Positions 44,116 to 51,631 of a stretch of DNA of 64,000 nt are shown here, piece after piece. Under the pieces are notes generated by a model. The model was not told where the DNA came from, did not search any database, and was given only the letters and a program-made list of their open reading frames with translations. Position 1 is the first letter of the stretch; each line of letters opens with the position of its first letter. The translations under genes were made by a program, and so were the position numbers. Origin of the DNA: Acidobacteriaceae bacterium (GTDB lineage Bacteria; Acidobacteriota; Terriglobia; Terriglobales; Acidobacteriaceae); NCBI GenBank assembly GCA_025350325.1, contig JANXYB010000082.1, positions 55,426 to 119,425 of the forward strand, given 5' to 3'.

Positions 44116-46134
44116 TCAGGCGGCTTGGAGTTCGAGGAGGATGCCGGCGCCGCACGGTTCAAAATTTACGGCAGAGGCGCGCCCATTGTTTTCCCTCAAG
44201 ATGGTAGCGCACATGCTGAGGCCGAGACTGGACGATTCTCCGCCGGCCGGTTCCGGGACAAAGGGGTCGAACGCGCGGGCCGGGAACGGAAAAGCCTGGC
44301 CGGTGTGCGCGACCAATATCTGCACCTGGTCGCTTTCGGCGATGGCCTCGAGGCGCACCGTTTTCTCGCTGGAAGTGTCGAGTTTCTCTACCGCTTCCAT
44401 GGCAAACTGCAGGCAATACAACACAGCCTGGCGCACCTGCTGCGCGTTGCCCCGTACACGGGGTAGAGCCGGGGCTACGTGGACGCGGAAGTCGATTGAG
44501 CGATGCATGAATTCAGAGCGATGCAGTTGTTCGAGGTCGGCCAGTAATTCTGTCACCGAGATCGCGGCGAGCTGGTCGCCCTGGGGATGCGACATGCGGG
44601 CCAGGCTCTCCAGCGTCAGCCGCATGTGGCGCGCCTCGGTGAGGATGGCTGCAATGCCCTTTTGCGTTTGCGGATTGAGGTCTTCGGTCTCTTCAAGGAG
44701 CGACGCGTAGCCGAGGATTACAGTAAGCGGATTGTTGAGTTGGCGGGTTACATTGCCGGCCAACTGGCCGAGGCCGACGAACTTTTCAGCGTCCACGAGC
44801 TTCTCAAGCATCATGGTCTGGCTACGCGCAGATTGAATGCGGGCAGCCAGCAATTCGAGAGGAAGCAGGTCCACGGCCCGGATTGGCTCGTCCGCGTTCT
44901 TGATCCCGGTCAGAAACAGGGCACCCTCGGTGGCGGACCGGCCGTAAAGCGGAATGGCCAGCACGGTAGTCAGGCGCAGGCGGTTAAGATCGTCGCCAGG
45001 CACCAGGAAAGGGTTAAGATCCAGGTCGAACGTCAGGCTATGCTCAACCGCAGGTGTTGCGGATTCGGGCGAAAGAAAGCCGGTGACCGGGATGCGTGTG
45101 GCCAGAGCCTCAAGTGCATTGACGGTTGCATCATCCACCCCGGCCGCACCGGCCAGGCGATACTGTCCTGAACTTTGCAGCAAAAGAAGAGCAGCCTGCG
45201 CAAAGCGGCTGTTAGCGACCACGGACTGGCAGATGAGAGACGCCTGGCGATCGAAATCTTCGATCCGGCGGCGCGACAGAATGAGCTGGGTGTAGGAGTC
45301 CATCTCGTCGCGTGCATGTTGCTCTCGACCCTGCGCAGCCTGCTTCATCAGCAACTCGTCTTCCAGCGCGAGCAGGATCATGCCGATGGCGGCAACCACT
45401 TTGCCCATGACAATGATGCGCACCATGGCAATGGCGGATTCGTGGGGGTGAACAAAGGGCAGCGCCTGAGCGATATTGATCGACCAGGCAGTGAATCCGA
45501 GCGCGGTAAGGAACGTGCCGGGAGAAAGACGCTTGAAGACGAAAAAGACCAGCAGAGCGGTCGTAACGCGGATCGCGCATTCAACGAACACGAGGGGCCA
45601 TGGTCCGCCCGACCGGACACATATCCACAGGCCTGCGCCGCCGAGCACGATGCAGAGTGCGAGGCCGATGCCGACGTTCATGCTTCCTTTGGAATAGGCC
45701 CACAAGCAGGCGGCGAGGAGAGAAAGCGCGCCTAATGCCGGGAAGATCAGGAAGGGGAAACCGCTCGGCATGACACCGTCGTAAACGCAATAGAACATCA
45801 CCGAGTACACGATCAGCGGAATCGTGAAAGGGACGGCGTAAAGAATGCGAAGTCTTGCGACGCGGAACCCGAGGGGGGAGAGGGAGGCGAGAAACAGGAC
45901 TGAACCGATCAGGATGGAGGTTTCGCCGGCTGCCGCAAACCAGGGATGAAGATGGGTATCGGAAACATTCCACCAACCCAGGTCGTGAACCAGCAACATG
46001 TTGACGATGGCAAATAGAAAGCCGAGGAACCACAACAGGGTACGGGTATCTCTGAAGCGCAAGTAGAGTTGACCGAATGCCGGCAACAGCAGCACCGTTA
46101 GCACAAGCGCGGGAAGGTGGTAGCTGTCGTGCAT
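44116..46134 (-). CDS. Membrane histidine-kinase-like protein lacking the phosphoacceptor His
   Basis: The 672-residue protein has about seven to eight transmembrane helices in residues 1-245, a short coiled-coil linker, a GAF-like domain (about 300-430) and a C-terminal region that aligns with a histidine kinase. The H-box reads GQLAGNVTRQLNNPLTVILG, where normal kinases have VAHELNNPL; residue 464 is Arg (codon 44743-44745) in place of the phosphorylated His. The N-box is QAVLYCLQFAMEA instead of QVLLNLLxNAxxA, so the Asn that binds Mg-ATP is missing, while a G2-like SLGLSMCATILRENNG is kept. It is therefore likely a pseudokinase, perhaps a sensor or scaffold. No response regulator gene is adjacent. 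AGGAG lies about 12 bases before the ATG. Confidence 0.8.
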   Translation of the reverse strand: MHDSYHLPALVLTVLLLPAFGQLYLRFRDTRTLLWFLGFLFAIVNMLLVHDLGWWNVSDTHLHPWFAAAGETSILIGSVLFLASLSPLGFRVARLRILYAVPFTIPLIVYSVMFYCVYDGVMPSGFPFLIFPALGALSLLAACLWAYSKGSMNVGIGLALCIVLGGAGLWICVRSGGPWPLVFVECAIRVTTALLVFFVFKRLSPGTFLTALGFTAWSINIAQALPFVHPHESAIAMVRIIVMGKVVAAIGMILLALEDELLMKQAAQGREQHARDEMDSYTQLILSRRRIEDFDRQASLICQSVVANSRFAQAALLLLQSSGQYRLAGAAGVDDATVNALEALATRIPVTGFLSPESATPAVEHSLTFDLDLNPFLVPGDDLNRLRLTTVLAIPLYGRSATEGALFLTGIKNADEPIRAVDLLPLELLAARIQSARSQTMMLEKLVDAEKFVGLGQLAGNVTRQLNNPLTVILGYASLLEETEDLNPQTQKGIAAILTEARHMRLTLESLARMSHPQGDQLAAISVTELLADLEQLHRSEFMHRSIDFRVHVAPALPRVRGNAQQVRQAVLYCLQFAMEAVEKLDTSSEKTVRLEAIAESDQVQILVAHTGQAFPFPARAFDPFVPEPAGGESSSLGLSMCATILRENNGRASAVNFEPCGAGILLELQAA

Positions 46135-46482
46135 GAAAACCGGAAAACTCCTGAAAAGCTGTTGGGTGCAACGATACTAAACTTTACTGGAGGCTCAAAC
46201 TGCCGCTATTTGGACTAAACCGCCAAAATACAGTTTAAATGGCGCATCGAAATGAGGTGAACGCTATCTCCGAGGACCGTCTATGCAAAGCAATACTTCG
46301 GACGTTCGCCCCGTGGCACGCGTAGGCCCCAACAATCGAAGAGGGTCACCGATGATTTTGCTGCCACCCTGTAGCGATGTATATACGTCTAATGTTGTAG
46401 CGGGATGCGCAGACGGTGAACTTGTTTAAGGTTACAGTTCGCGTGCGGAAGCAGTGCCGAAGCTAAAGGGAGAAGATCGATA
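46135..46482. other. Divergent intergenic region, about 350 bases
   Basis: The region separates the kinase-like gene and the plus-strand secreted protein. It contains an AGGAG for the kinase-like gene (near 46147), GGGAGAAG for the secreted protein (46468-46475), and an inverted pair CGCCA...TGGCG around 46220-46243. I see no RNA gene and no reliable promoter pair. Confidence 0.4.
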
Positions 46483-47385
46483 GTGCGAAACCGATGGTTG
46501 TTAGGGCTGCTGGCTGGGAGCGTTCTGGCTGGGACAGCGATGGCGCAGGATAAGGACAGCTTTACTCCCATGGCAATGGACGCCGGGTTCAGCAAGATGG
46601 ACATTTCCGATCCCAGTACACCGCCGGAGGAGATCATCAAGAAATTTGCGGCCAAGGAAAGCGAATTTCAAGACGCGCTCAACCACTATACGTATCGACG
46701 GGTCGCGAGAGTGCAGACTATCGATGACGACAACAAGGTCGATGGGGAATATTACGAAGTCGACGACGTCATCTTCGATCCCTCAGGCAAGCGGACGGAG
46801 AAGGTGGTTTACGCGCCGGAAAATACCTTGCAGCGGGTGAGCATGTCCCCGTCGGACATGCAGGATATTCAGCATGGATATCCGTTCGTGCTTACATCCG
46901 AAGTTATCGGTCAGTACAACGTTAAATACAAGGGCAAGCAACAGGTAGACGAGGTCGATTGTTACGTCTTCGATGTGAGCCCCAAGCAGATTGAAAAGAA
47001 CAAACGCTATCTGTTAGGCCGTATCTGGGTCGATGCGACGGATCTGCAAATCGTCGTGACCAATGGCCGCATGGTGCCTGACGACACGCGCAAGAATAAC
47101 GAAGACCTGCATCCTCCGTTCATGACGTGGCGGCAGCAGGTGGATGGACATTTCTGGTTCCCCGTCTACACCAAGGGTGAAGGCACGCTGCACTTCTCGG
47201 GCGGCAGCGGCTCCATGGCACAGGACGTGCACATGCGCGATACCATCAAGTACACCGATTACAAGCGCTTTGGCTCAACCTCGAAAATTATCTACGAGGG
47301 GCAGGATATAACGCCAACCACGCCACCTCAAAAGCAACCCAATCAACCGAACCCACCGACTCAGCCCGCCAAGCCACAACACTGA
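46483..47385 (+). CDS. Secreted protein, outer-membrane lipoprotein-sorting-like fold
   Basis: The 300-residue protein starts at GTG 46483, with GGGAGAAG 7 bases upstream. It has a cleavable signal (LLGLLAGSVLAGTAMAQ), then a beta-rich central part with RVARVQTIDDDNKVDGEYYE, KGKQQVDEVDCYVFDVSP, LLGRIWVDATDLQIVVTNGR and HFWFPVYTKGEG. This alternation resembles the LolA/LppX half-barrel that binds acyl chains, but the match is by pattern only. The C-terminus is a Pro/Gln-rich low-complexity tail (TPPQKQPNQPNPPTQPAKP). It is convergent with the dimethylargininase gene, with 51 bases between. Confidence 0.7.
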   Translation: MRNRWLLGLLAGSVLAGTAMAQDKDSFTPMAMDAGFSKMDISDPSTPPEEIIKKFAAKESEFQDALNHYTYRRVARVQTIDDDNKVDGEYYEVDDVIFDPSGKRTEKVVYAPENTLQRVSMSPSDMQDIQHGYPFVLTSEVIGQYNVKYKGKQQVDEVDCYVFDVSPKQIEKNKRYLLGRIWVDATDLQIVVTNGRMVPDDTRKNNEDLHPPFMTWRQQVDGHFWFPVYTKGEGTLHFSGGSGSMAQDVHMRDTIKYTDYKRFGSTSKIIYEGQDITPTTPPQKQPNQPNPPTQPAKPQH

Positions 47386-47436
47386 ATTTATTGTGGTCAG
47401 CGGCTATTGCGTAAAGAAAACGCTCTGCAGCGCCGG

Positions 47437-48237
47437 TTAGAAGCGAAGTGAGAGACAACTCAGGCCGCCGTCCATTTTCTGGAACTCCGACATATCGAGG
47501 GCCAGCGGCTTGAATCCGCGCGCGACCAGTTGGCGCTGCAAACCAGGATAGCCGTCGGCGATCAGCACACGATCATTGACGCGCACGCAGTTGGCGGCGT
47601 AGCTCTCTTCGGCGCCCACGCTGATCAAATCAAATTTACTGAACCGCGCATCGGTTGCCATCTCCTCGATCACCACGAGTACGTTTTCGCCGATGTAGGA
47701 GACGCCGCTTTTGAAGTGGAGAATGCTGCTCATTGCGCGGATGTCGATTATTGATGAGGTGTAGCCCGAGGCCCCGAGGTGAACGGTGAGTTGGCGTGCG
47801 CCCTCCTGGTTGGTACGGTGCGATAGTCCAATGTAGAAGTGGTTTTCCGCCTCGCAAATGTCGCCGCCGTCCAGTGTACCCGGCGCTTCGATTGAAAATG
47901 TCGCTGGGAAAAAGCTCTCTACGACCGGCCGGATCGCCTCGACCTCGCCCGCGCGGCTGGGGGCACCGGGGCGTGCAAGGATCGCCACACGCCCGGTCAA
48001 AACAGCGACATCCTCAACAAAAGTGGAGTCGGGATAGCCAAGATCGGCTTCGAGTGTAGTGAGTGTGAGGCCGCACTTCTCAAGCGCATCGCAATAGCTC
48101 GCATGCTGGGCGAGCACGCGAGCTATTTTGGGAACTCCCAGCTTGACTGTGGTCAGGCCGGCGGCGAAATTGTGTCCGGGCGTGCGGACGATGGCTCTTG
48201 TGAACAGACTTGAATCCCTCCGGTTGCATGATCGCAC
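47437..48237 (-). CDS. Dimethylargininase (DDAH-like amidinohydrolase)
   Basis: The 266-residue protein belongs to the guanidino-group hydrolase superfamily with DDAH. It shows DSTFVEDVAVL (substrate loop), EAPGTLDGGDIC with D123, GLSHRTNQEG with H140, and C261 in GLSCLSLRF near the C-terminus, giving the Cys-His-Asp triad. DDAH hydrolyses methylated arginine to citrulline and methylamines; arginine deiminase activity is a less likely alternative because the protein is short (arginine deiminases have about 400 residues). It stands alone in its operon. Its 5' end may be overlapped by the upstream extension of the plus-strand frame ending at 48556. Confidence 0.88.
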   Translation of the reverse strand: MRSCNRRDSSLFTRAIVRTPGHNFAAGLTTVKLGVPKIARVLAQHASYCDALEKCGLTLTTLEADLGYPDSTFVEDVAVLTGRVAILARPGAPSRAGEVEAIRPVVESFFPATFSIEAPGTLDGGDICEAENHFYIGLSHRTNQEGARQLTVHLGASGYTSSIIDIRAMSSILHFKSGVSYIGENVLVVIEEMATDARFSKFDLISVGAEESYAANCVRVNDRVLIADGYPGLQRQLVARGFKPLALDMSEFQKMDGGLSCLSLRF

Positions 48238-48271
48238 ACGGACGTTTCACGGCCTTGAAGAGAAGGATTAC

Positions 48272-48556
48272 GTGGGTGAGTTCTCCCCAAACTGGTTTGC
48301 TCGCGCTACCCCAAAGCGATCAATGATTCTCGCCGATATCGCGCCTCATATTGCAGATTCAGATGCGGCTGCCGTGTTGCGATTCACCATGGGCACAGGC
48401 GGCGCAGGGGTTGAGCGCGAGGCCTATTTCACTGGATGGTTAGTCATAAGAGACCTGCTTGAGCATAACTGGACCTTTCCCCGCCTGGCACGCGTTAGCG
48501 ACGCCGAGATGACTCATCTTGTTGCGGAAAGCCTGGCGCGTTTACAGAAGCAATAG
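48272..48556 (+). CDS. Small hypothetical protein
   Basis: The frame is open from 48128, overlapping the dimethylargininase start, but a GTG at 48272 has AGAAGGA 5 bases upstream and avoids the overlap. It gives 94 residues, beginning with VGEFSPNWFARATPKR and containing YFTGWLVIRDLLEHNWTFPRL. The composition looks like a real soluble protein, but I do not recognise a family. There is no membrane segment or signal. It is divergent from the dimethylargininase gene and convergent with the HNH gene. Confidence 0.45.
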   Translation: MGEFSPNWFARATPKRSMILADIAPHIADSDAAAVLRFTMGTGGAGVEREAYFTGWLVIRDLLEHNWTFPRLARVSDAEMTHLVAESLARLQKQ

Positions 48557-48602
48557 GCCGGTGATATTGCATCAGGCAGATTTCGATTGCCCGAGGCTTG
48601 GG

Positions 48603-49226
48603 TCAGTAGAAGAGGTACTTGCGCCAACGGTCGTCGCCGCGGCCCAGCATGCGCATGATTTGACGGCTGGTGTGCAGCGAAAACGGGCGCGGCTCACGCA
48701 TTAACCGCATGTCGCTGATCTCCGCCAGCATGCGGTTGCCTTTGCGGCGATTGCAGGAGTGACAACAGGCGACAAGATTTTCCCAGGTGGAGCTTCCACC
48801 GCGTGAGCGAGGTATCACATGGTCGAGCGTGAGTTCGGCGGAGGGCAATACCACGCCGCAATACTGGCAGGAATTGCGATCGCGAAGCAGGATATTTTTT
48901 CGCGAAAGGGCACGCGTCTGGTGGGGAATGCGACGGTACTCAAGCAAACGAATAACCGAGGGCATGGCGATGCGGCTGCGCTGCGCATGGAGCATCAGGC
49001 CATGCTCTTCTTCAGTGCGCGCGATGCCTTTGAGCACCAGCACCAGGGCTCGGCGAGCGCCACATATATTGATGGGCTCATAGGACGCATTGAGCACCAG
49101 CACCGGCATCTGCAGCACATGGCTCGGCTGAATGGCAGCGTGGCCCTCAAGGTCACTGGAGCACGCAGCAACCCGGGCAATCGATTTTTGTTTGCGAGCA
49201 TGAATCATAGATTTTCCCAAAGACAT
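48603..49226 (-). CDS. HNH endonuclease family protein
   Basis: The 207-residue protein has a C-terminal HNH zinc-nuclease core: [21 protein letters not shown] and [15 protein letters not shown], giving two CxxC pairs around the catalytic His. The N-terminal part ([20 protein letters not shown]) is the conserved leader of a widespread stand-alone HNH family whose function in cells is not established. It is encoded 17 bases after comF, suggesting one operon. No phage or restriction genes are beside it. Confidence 0.88.
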   Translation of the reverse strand: MSLGKSMIHARKQKSIARVAACSSDLEGHAAIQPSHVLQMPVLVLNASYEPINICGARRALVLVLKGIARTEEEHGLMLHAQRSRIAMPSVIRLLEYRRIPHQTRALSRKNILLRDRNSCQYCGVVLPSAELTLDHVIPRSRGGSSTWENLVACCHSCNRRKGNRMLAEISDMRLMREPRPFSLHTSRQIMRMLGRGDDRWRKYLFY

Positions 49227-49243
49227 CCTTTTTTGTCCCCTCG

Positions 49244-50239
49244 CTAAAAAGATGGTTGGTCCGGTGAAGCGTGCAGGCGTTCCGTTGAGTCGTCTGCGTA
49301 CGGGAAATTGCCAGGCATGTTCTTGATCAGGTTTTCATCGCTGTAGCGCGCCGTGAATCTCTGCCCAATGGGATGGATGCGATGCGCCCTAGCCAGTGTT
49401 GCCACCCAGACTGAGGCTGCTCCGGCCGCAAGCAACGCCTCAGCGGCGGCGCGTGCGGTTGCGCCGGTAGTGAGGATATCGTCGATGAGCAGGACATGCT
49501 CTTGGAGCACGGATGGGGGATCCTCAACCCTGAATGCGCCGTGCACGTTCCGCCTGCGCTGGTGTGGCGTAAGGCCAGCCTGACTCGCAGTACTTCGTTG
49601 CCGCAACAGCGCGTCGGACGCCAAGGTCAGTTGCCATGCAGGGTGAGTTTTGCGCAACAGCGCGACCGCGTGCTGGGCCAGCAATCGCGCCTGGTTGAAG
49701 CCTCTCTCGGCGCGTTTTGAACGATGCAGGGGAATGGCAATGACGAGCATCCGATCAGGCGCTTCCCCGTCCAGCATCGCGATGGCTTGAGCGAGCATCG
49801 TGCTCAAGCGCTGCACAGCGCCATGCATCCTGTCGTATTTAAGAGCATGGATGGCCGCGCGCATCGTGCCGTCGTAGGGGCCATAAGCCACGGCACGCAC
49901 GAACGGCGGGGGAACCATGCGGCACACGCGGCAAAGGGAAGATTTTACGGAAGATTGAGCGGGGATTTGAGGACCTTGGTAGTCGAGCGGATGGCCGCAA
50001 CGATAACAGAGCGAACGTCTTGAGGGCTCGATCTCCGACCAGCAAGCGTCACAGATTGGAGCAGAAGTCAGTTGCGCCAGAGGTGAGCCGCACAGGGTAC
50101 ATAAGTCCGGGAGTAGAGCGCTGCCGAGCGCATCCAGGGGACTTCGAAGGCCGCGAGCCACAGCGCGCCAACGCGAAGTGTTCGATTGTGGACCGTCGAT
50201 CGTCAGCGAACCGGAGTTCCTGCTGAAGACGCACCTCAC
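49244..50239 (-). CDS. comF: ComF-family phosphoribosyltransferase-like protein
   Basis: The 331-residue protein has N-terminal zinc-finger cysteines ([25 protein letters not shown]) followed by a PRTase domain with [19 protein letters not shown] and the PRPP-binding motif [20 protein letters not shown]. ComF is known for its role in natural DNA uptake in Bacillus; homologues such as GntX occur widely without a proven role in transformation. It is about 80-100 residues longer than the family average because of an N-terminal extension and a C-terminal tail. No other competence genes are in the window. Confidence 0.88.
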   Translation of the reverse strand: MRCVFSRNSGSLTIDGPQSNTSRWRAVARGLRSPLDALGSALLPDLCTLCGSPLAQLTSAPICDACWSEIEPSRRSLCYRCGHPLDYQGPQIPAQSSVKSSLCRVCRMVPPPFVRAVAYGPYDGTMRAAIHALKYDRMHGAVQRLSTMLAQAIAMLDGEAPDRMLVIAIPLHRSKRAERGFNQARLLAQHAVALLRKTHPAWQLTLASDALLRQRSTASQAGLTPHQRRRNVHGAFRVEDPPSVLQEHVLLIDDILTTGATARAAAEALLAAGAASVWVATLARAHRIHPIGQRFTARYSDENLIKNMPGNFPYADDSTERLHASPDQPSF

Positions 50240-50538
50240 TGGGGCCGGGTCGAGGGTGGTTTTTCCGCCCCGCCTTACCTATATCTATAGCTGGTCGAGG
50301 ATTGTTTAGCAAGCGTATTTGCCCCGCTATGCTTCCATTGGAAGGGGCCGCATTGATCGCTTTGACCGCACGCAAACGGGGGGCCGCCGCGATGCCCCAA
50401 TGAACTCTTACCACAAACGCCTGAAATACCACGGGGCAGCGCAGAGAATATCTGCGTTGCCCCGCCTAGCTGTGTTGCGCCGCCGTCGACGCTGCTACCC
50501 GTTTGCGCTCTTCTTCAACTTTGCGGTTTGGGTTAGCC
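50240..50538. other. Intergenic region with a 13-bp hairpin
   Basis: A GGGGCAGCGCAGA arm (50433-50445) pairs with TCTGCGTTGCCCC (50451-50463) with one G-T pair. No T-tract follows on either strand, so it is not a classical terminator. It lies downstream of csbD in the direction of that gene. I see no gene in this stretch. Confidence 0.5.
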
Positions 50539-50754
50539 TTAGCGCTTGGTGCTGTCGTCAATTTTGCGGTCTGCTTTATCTGCGGTGCCGCGAACGGCAT
50601 CTTTCAAGGCGCCTACAGCCTTTTCGACTTTGCCCTTAACCTGCTGGGCTGCGCCATCCGCCTGGGTTCCTGTATCACCGGTCCACTCGCCAACTTGCCG
50701 CTTGGCGCGGCCTGCTGCGTCATCCATCCCGCCTTTAACTTTATCAGTGTTCAT
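50539..50754 (-). CDS. CsbD-like stress-response protein
   Basis: The 71-residue protein is highly charged and Ala/Gly-rich with the CsbD pattern: MNTDKVKGGMDDAAGRAKRQ, GEWTGDTGTQADGAAQQVKGKVEKA and KIDDSTKR. CsbD-family proteins accumulate in stationary phase and stress in many bacteria, with unknown mechanism. A GGAGG lies 7 bases before the ATG at 50754. A strong terminator separates it from the small membrane-protein gene just upstream, so it has its own promoter or is reached by read-through. Confidence 0.88.
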   Translation of the reverse strand: MNTDKVKGGMDDAAGRAKRQVGEWTGDTGTQADGAAQQVKGKVEKAVGALKDAVRGTADKADRKIDDSTKR

Positions 50755-50784
50755 CGATCCACCTCCGTGGGTTTGAGAACTTCC

Positions 50785-50817
50785 AAAAAAATGCAGGGCG
50801 GCTTGTTTAGTCCGCCC
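50785..50817 (-). terminator. Intrinsic terminator after small membrane-protein gene
   Basis: Bases GGGCGG (50796-50801) and CCGCCC (50812-50817) form a 6-bp GC stem with a 10-base loop. Seven A residues at 50785-50791 become a U run on the minus strand. It lies 33 bases after the stop of the ORF at 50851. Confidence 0.75.
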
Positions 50818-50850
50818 GGTTGCGTGTTCACGCTTGTTAAGAGCGTTGGG

Positions 50851-51003
50851 CTAGAGTGCCGCTCTGCGGCCCGATATCAACTGGATGATCAGGACCACAA
50901 CCGCAAGCACCAGCAGAATGTGAATAAATCCGCCCATCGTATAACTACTCACTAGGCCGAGCAGCCACAGAACCAGAAGGACCACAAAGATTGTCCAAAG
51001 CAT
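50851..51003 (-). CDS. 50-residue membrane protein, lmo0937/DUF5670 type
   Basis: ATG at 51003, with GGAGG 6 bases upstream, opens a 50-codon frame ending TAG at 50851-50853. The product begins MLWTIFVVLLVLWLLGLVSS and continues with GGFIHILLVLAVVVLIIQL, giving two hydrophobic segments around a Gly-Gly-Phe-His turn, then a basic tail GRR. This is the pattern of the small lmo0937-type family, which is often induced in stress and has unknown function. It lies between CsbD and a DUF3309-like ORF, so three small stress-type genes cluster here. Confidence 0.85.
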   Translation of the reverse strand: MLWTIFVVLLVLWLLGLVSSYTMGGFIHILLVLAVVVLIIQLISGRRAAL

Positions 51004-51286
51004 ATAAAACCTCCGCCAACTTTTTTTGCTTTACCTGTATCGACATCAAAAGCTTTGACGCCATGGTGAATAGGGAAGGTTGTTCGTGATGAGAAGAAAC
51101 GTTGGAAAAACGATGCGGACATCTGCAAGCGTCACAGTGGCATCTCGGGTATCTACCCTGTTTGTATACACAGATAGCGTGTTGACGGTATTCGACGCGC
51201 AATACAAACATTTCTAATTGAACCGGGAGTCTCAGGGAATTGACTTAAATTACTACCGTAAAGATGCCGTGAGAGGGGAGACTATC

Positions 51287-51433
51287 TTGCTTATTATCAT
51301 TCTGATCGTTCTGATTTTTGGATTTGGATATGGAGGCTATCGTGCGGGTCCTGGATTGGGGTATTACGGTGGGGGCGGACTAAGTCTCGTTCTAGTGATC
51401 GTCTTAATACTGCTCCTGTTGCGAGTTATCTGA
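51287..51433 (+). CDS. Small membrane protein, DUF3309 type
   Basis: The frame is open from 51218, but a TTG at 51287 preceded by AGGGGAGA at 6 bases gives a 48-residue protein that begins (M)LIIILIVLIFGFGYGGYRA, the expected start for DUF3309 proteins (MLLxILLIVLILLL). A glycine-rich centre (GPGLGYYGGGG) is followed by a second hydrophobic segment LSLVLVIVLILLLLRVI. The function is unknown. It is divergent from the lmo0937-type gene. The upstream extension to 51218 has a charged N-terminus and is not supported. Confidence 0.8.
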   Translation: MLIIILIVLIFGFGYGGYRAGPGLGYYGGGGLSLVLVIVLILLLLRVI

Positions 51434-51631
51434 GCAAAGGCTAAACAATAACCACGCGGAAGCCCAAGACACGTGGCAGTGTATTAGGCTGACGTGACCA
51501 GTCGTATCCCAAGCGTTGCAAATACGACAGCCCGTCAGTGAATTGACCATTGAGGCCTAATCCCTAGAGCGCGGACAGCCCCATCGGAACGCGTGCCATG
51601 CGATACACTTCACCCGTAGGGGACTGTTTCT

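Noticed and set aside
50945..51211. Minus-strand frame of 88 codons upstream of the lmo0937-type gene
   Set aside because: It overlaps the well-supported 50-residue gene at 50851-51003 in another frame and has no domain.
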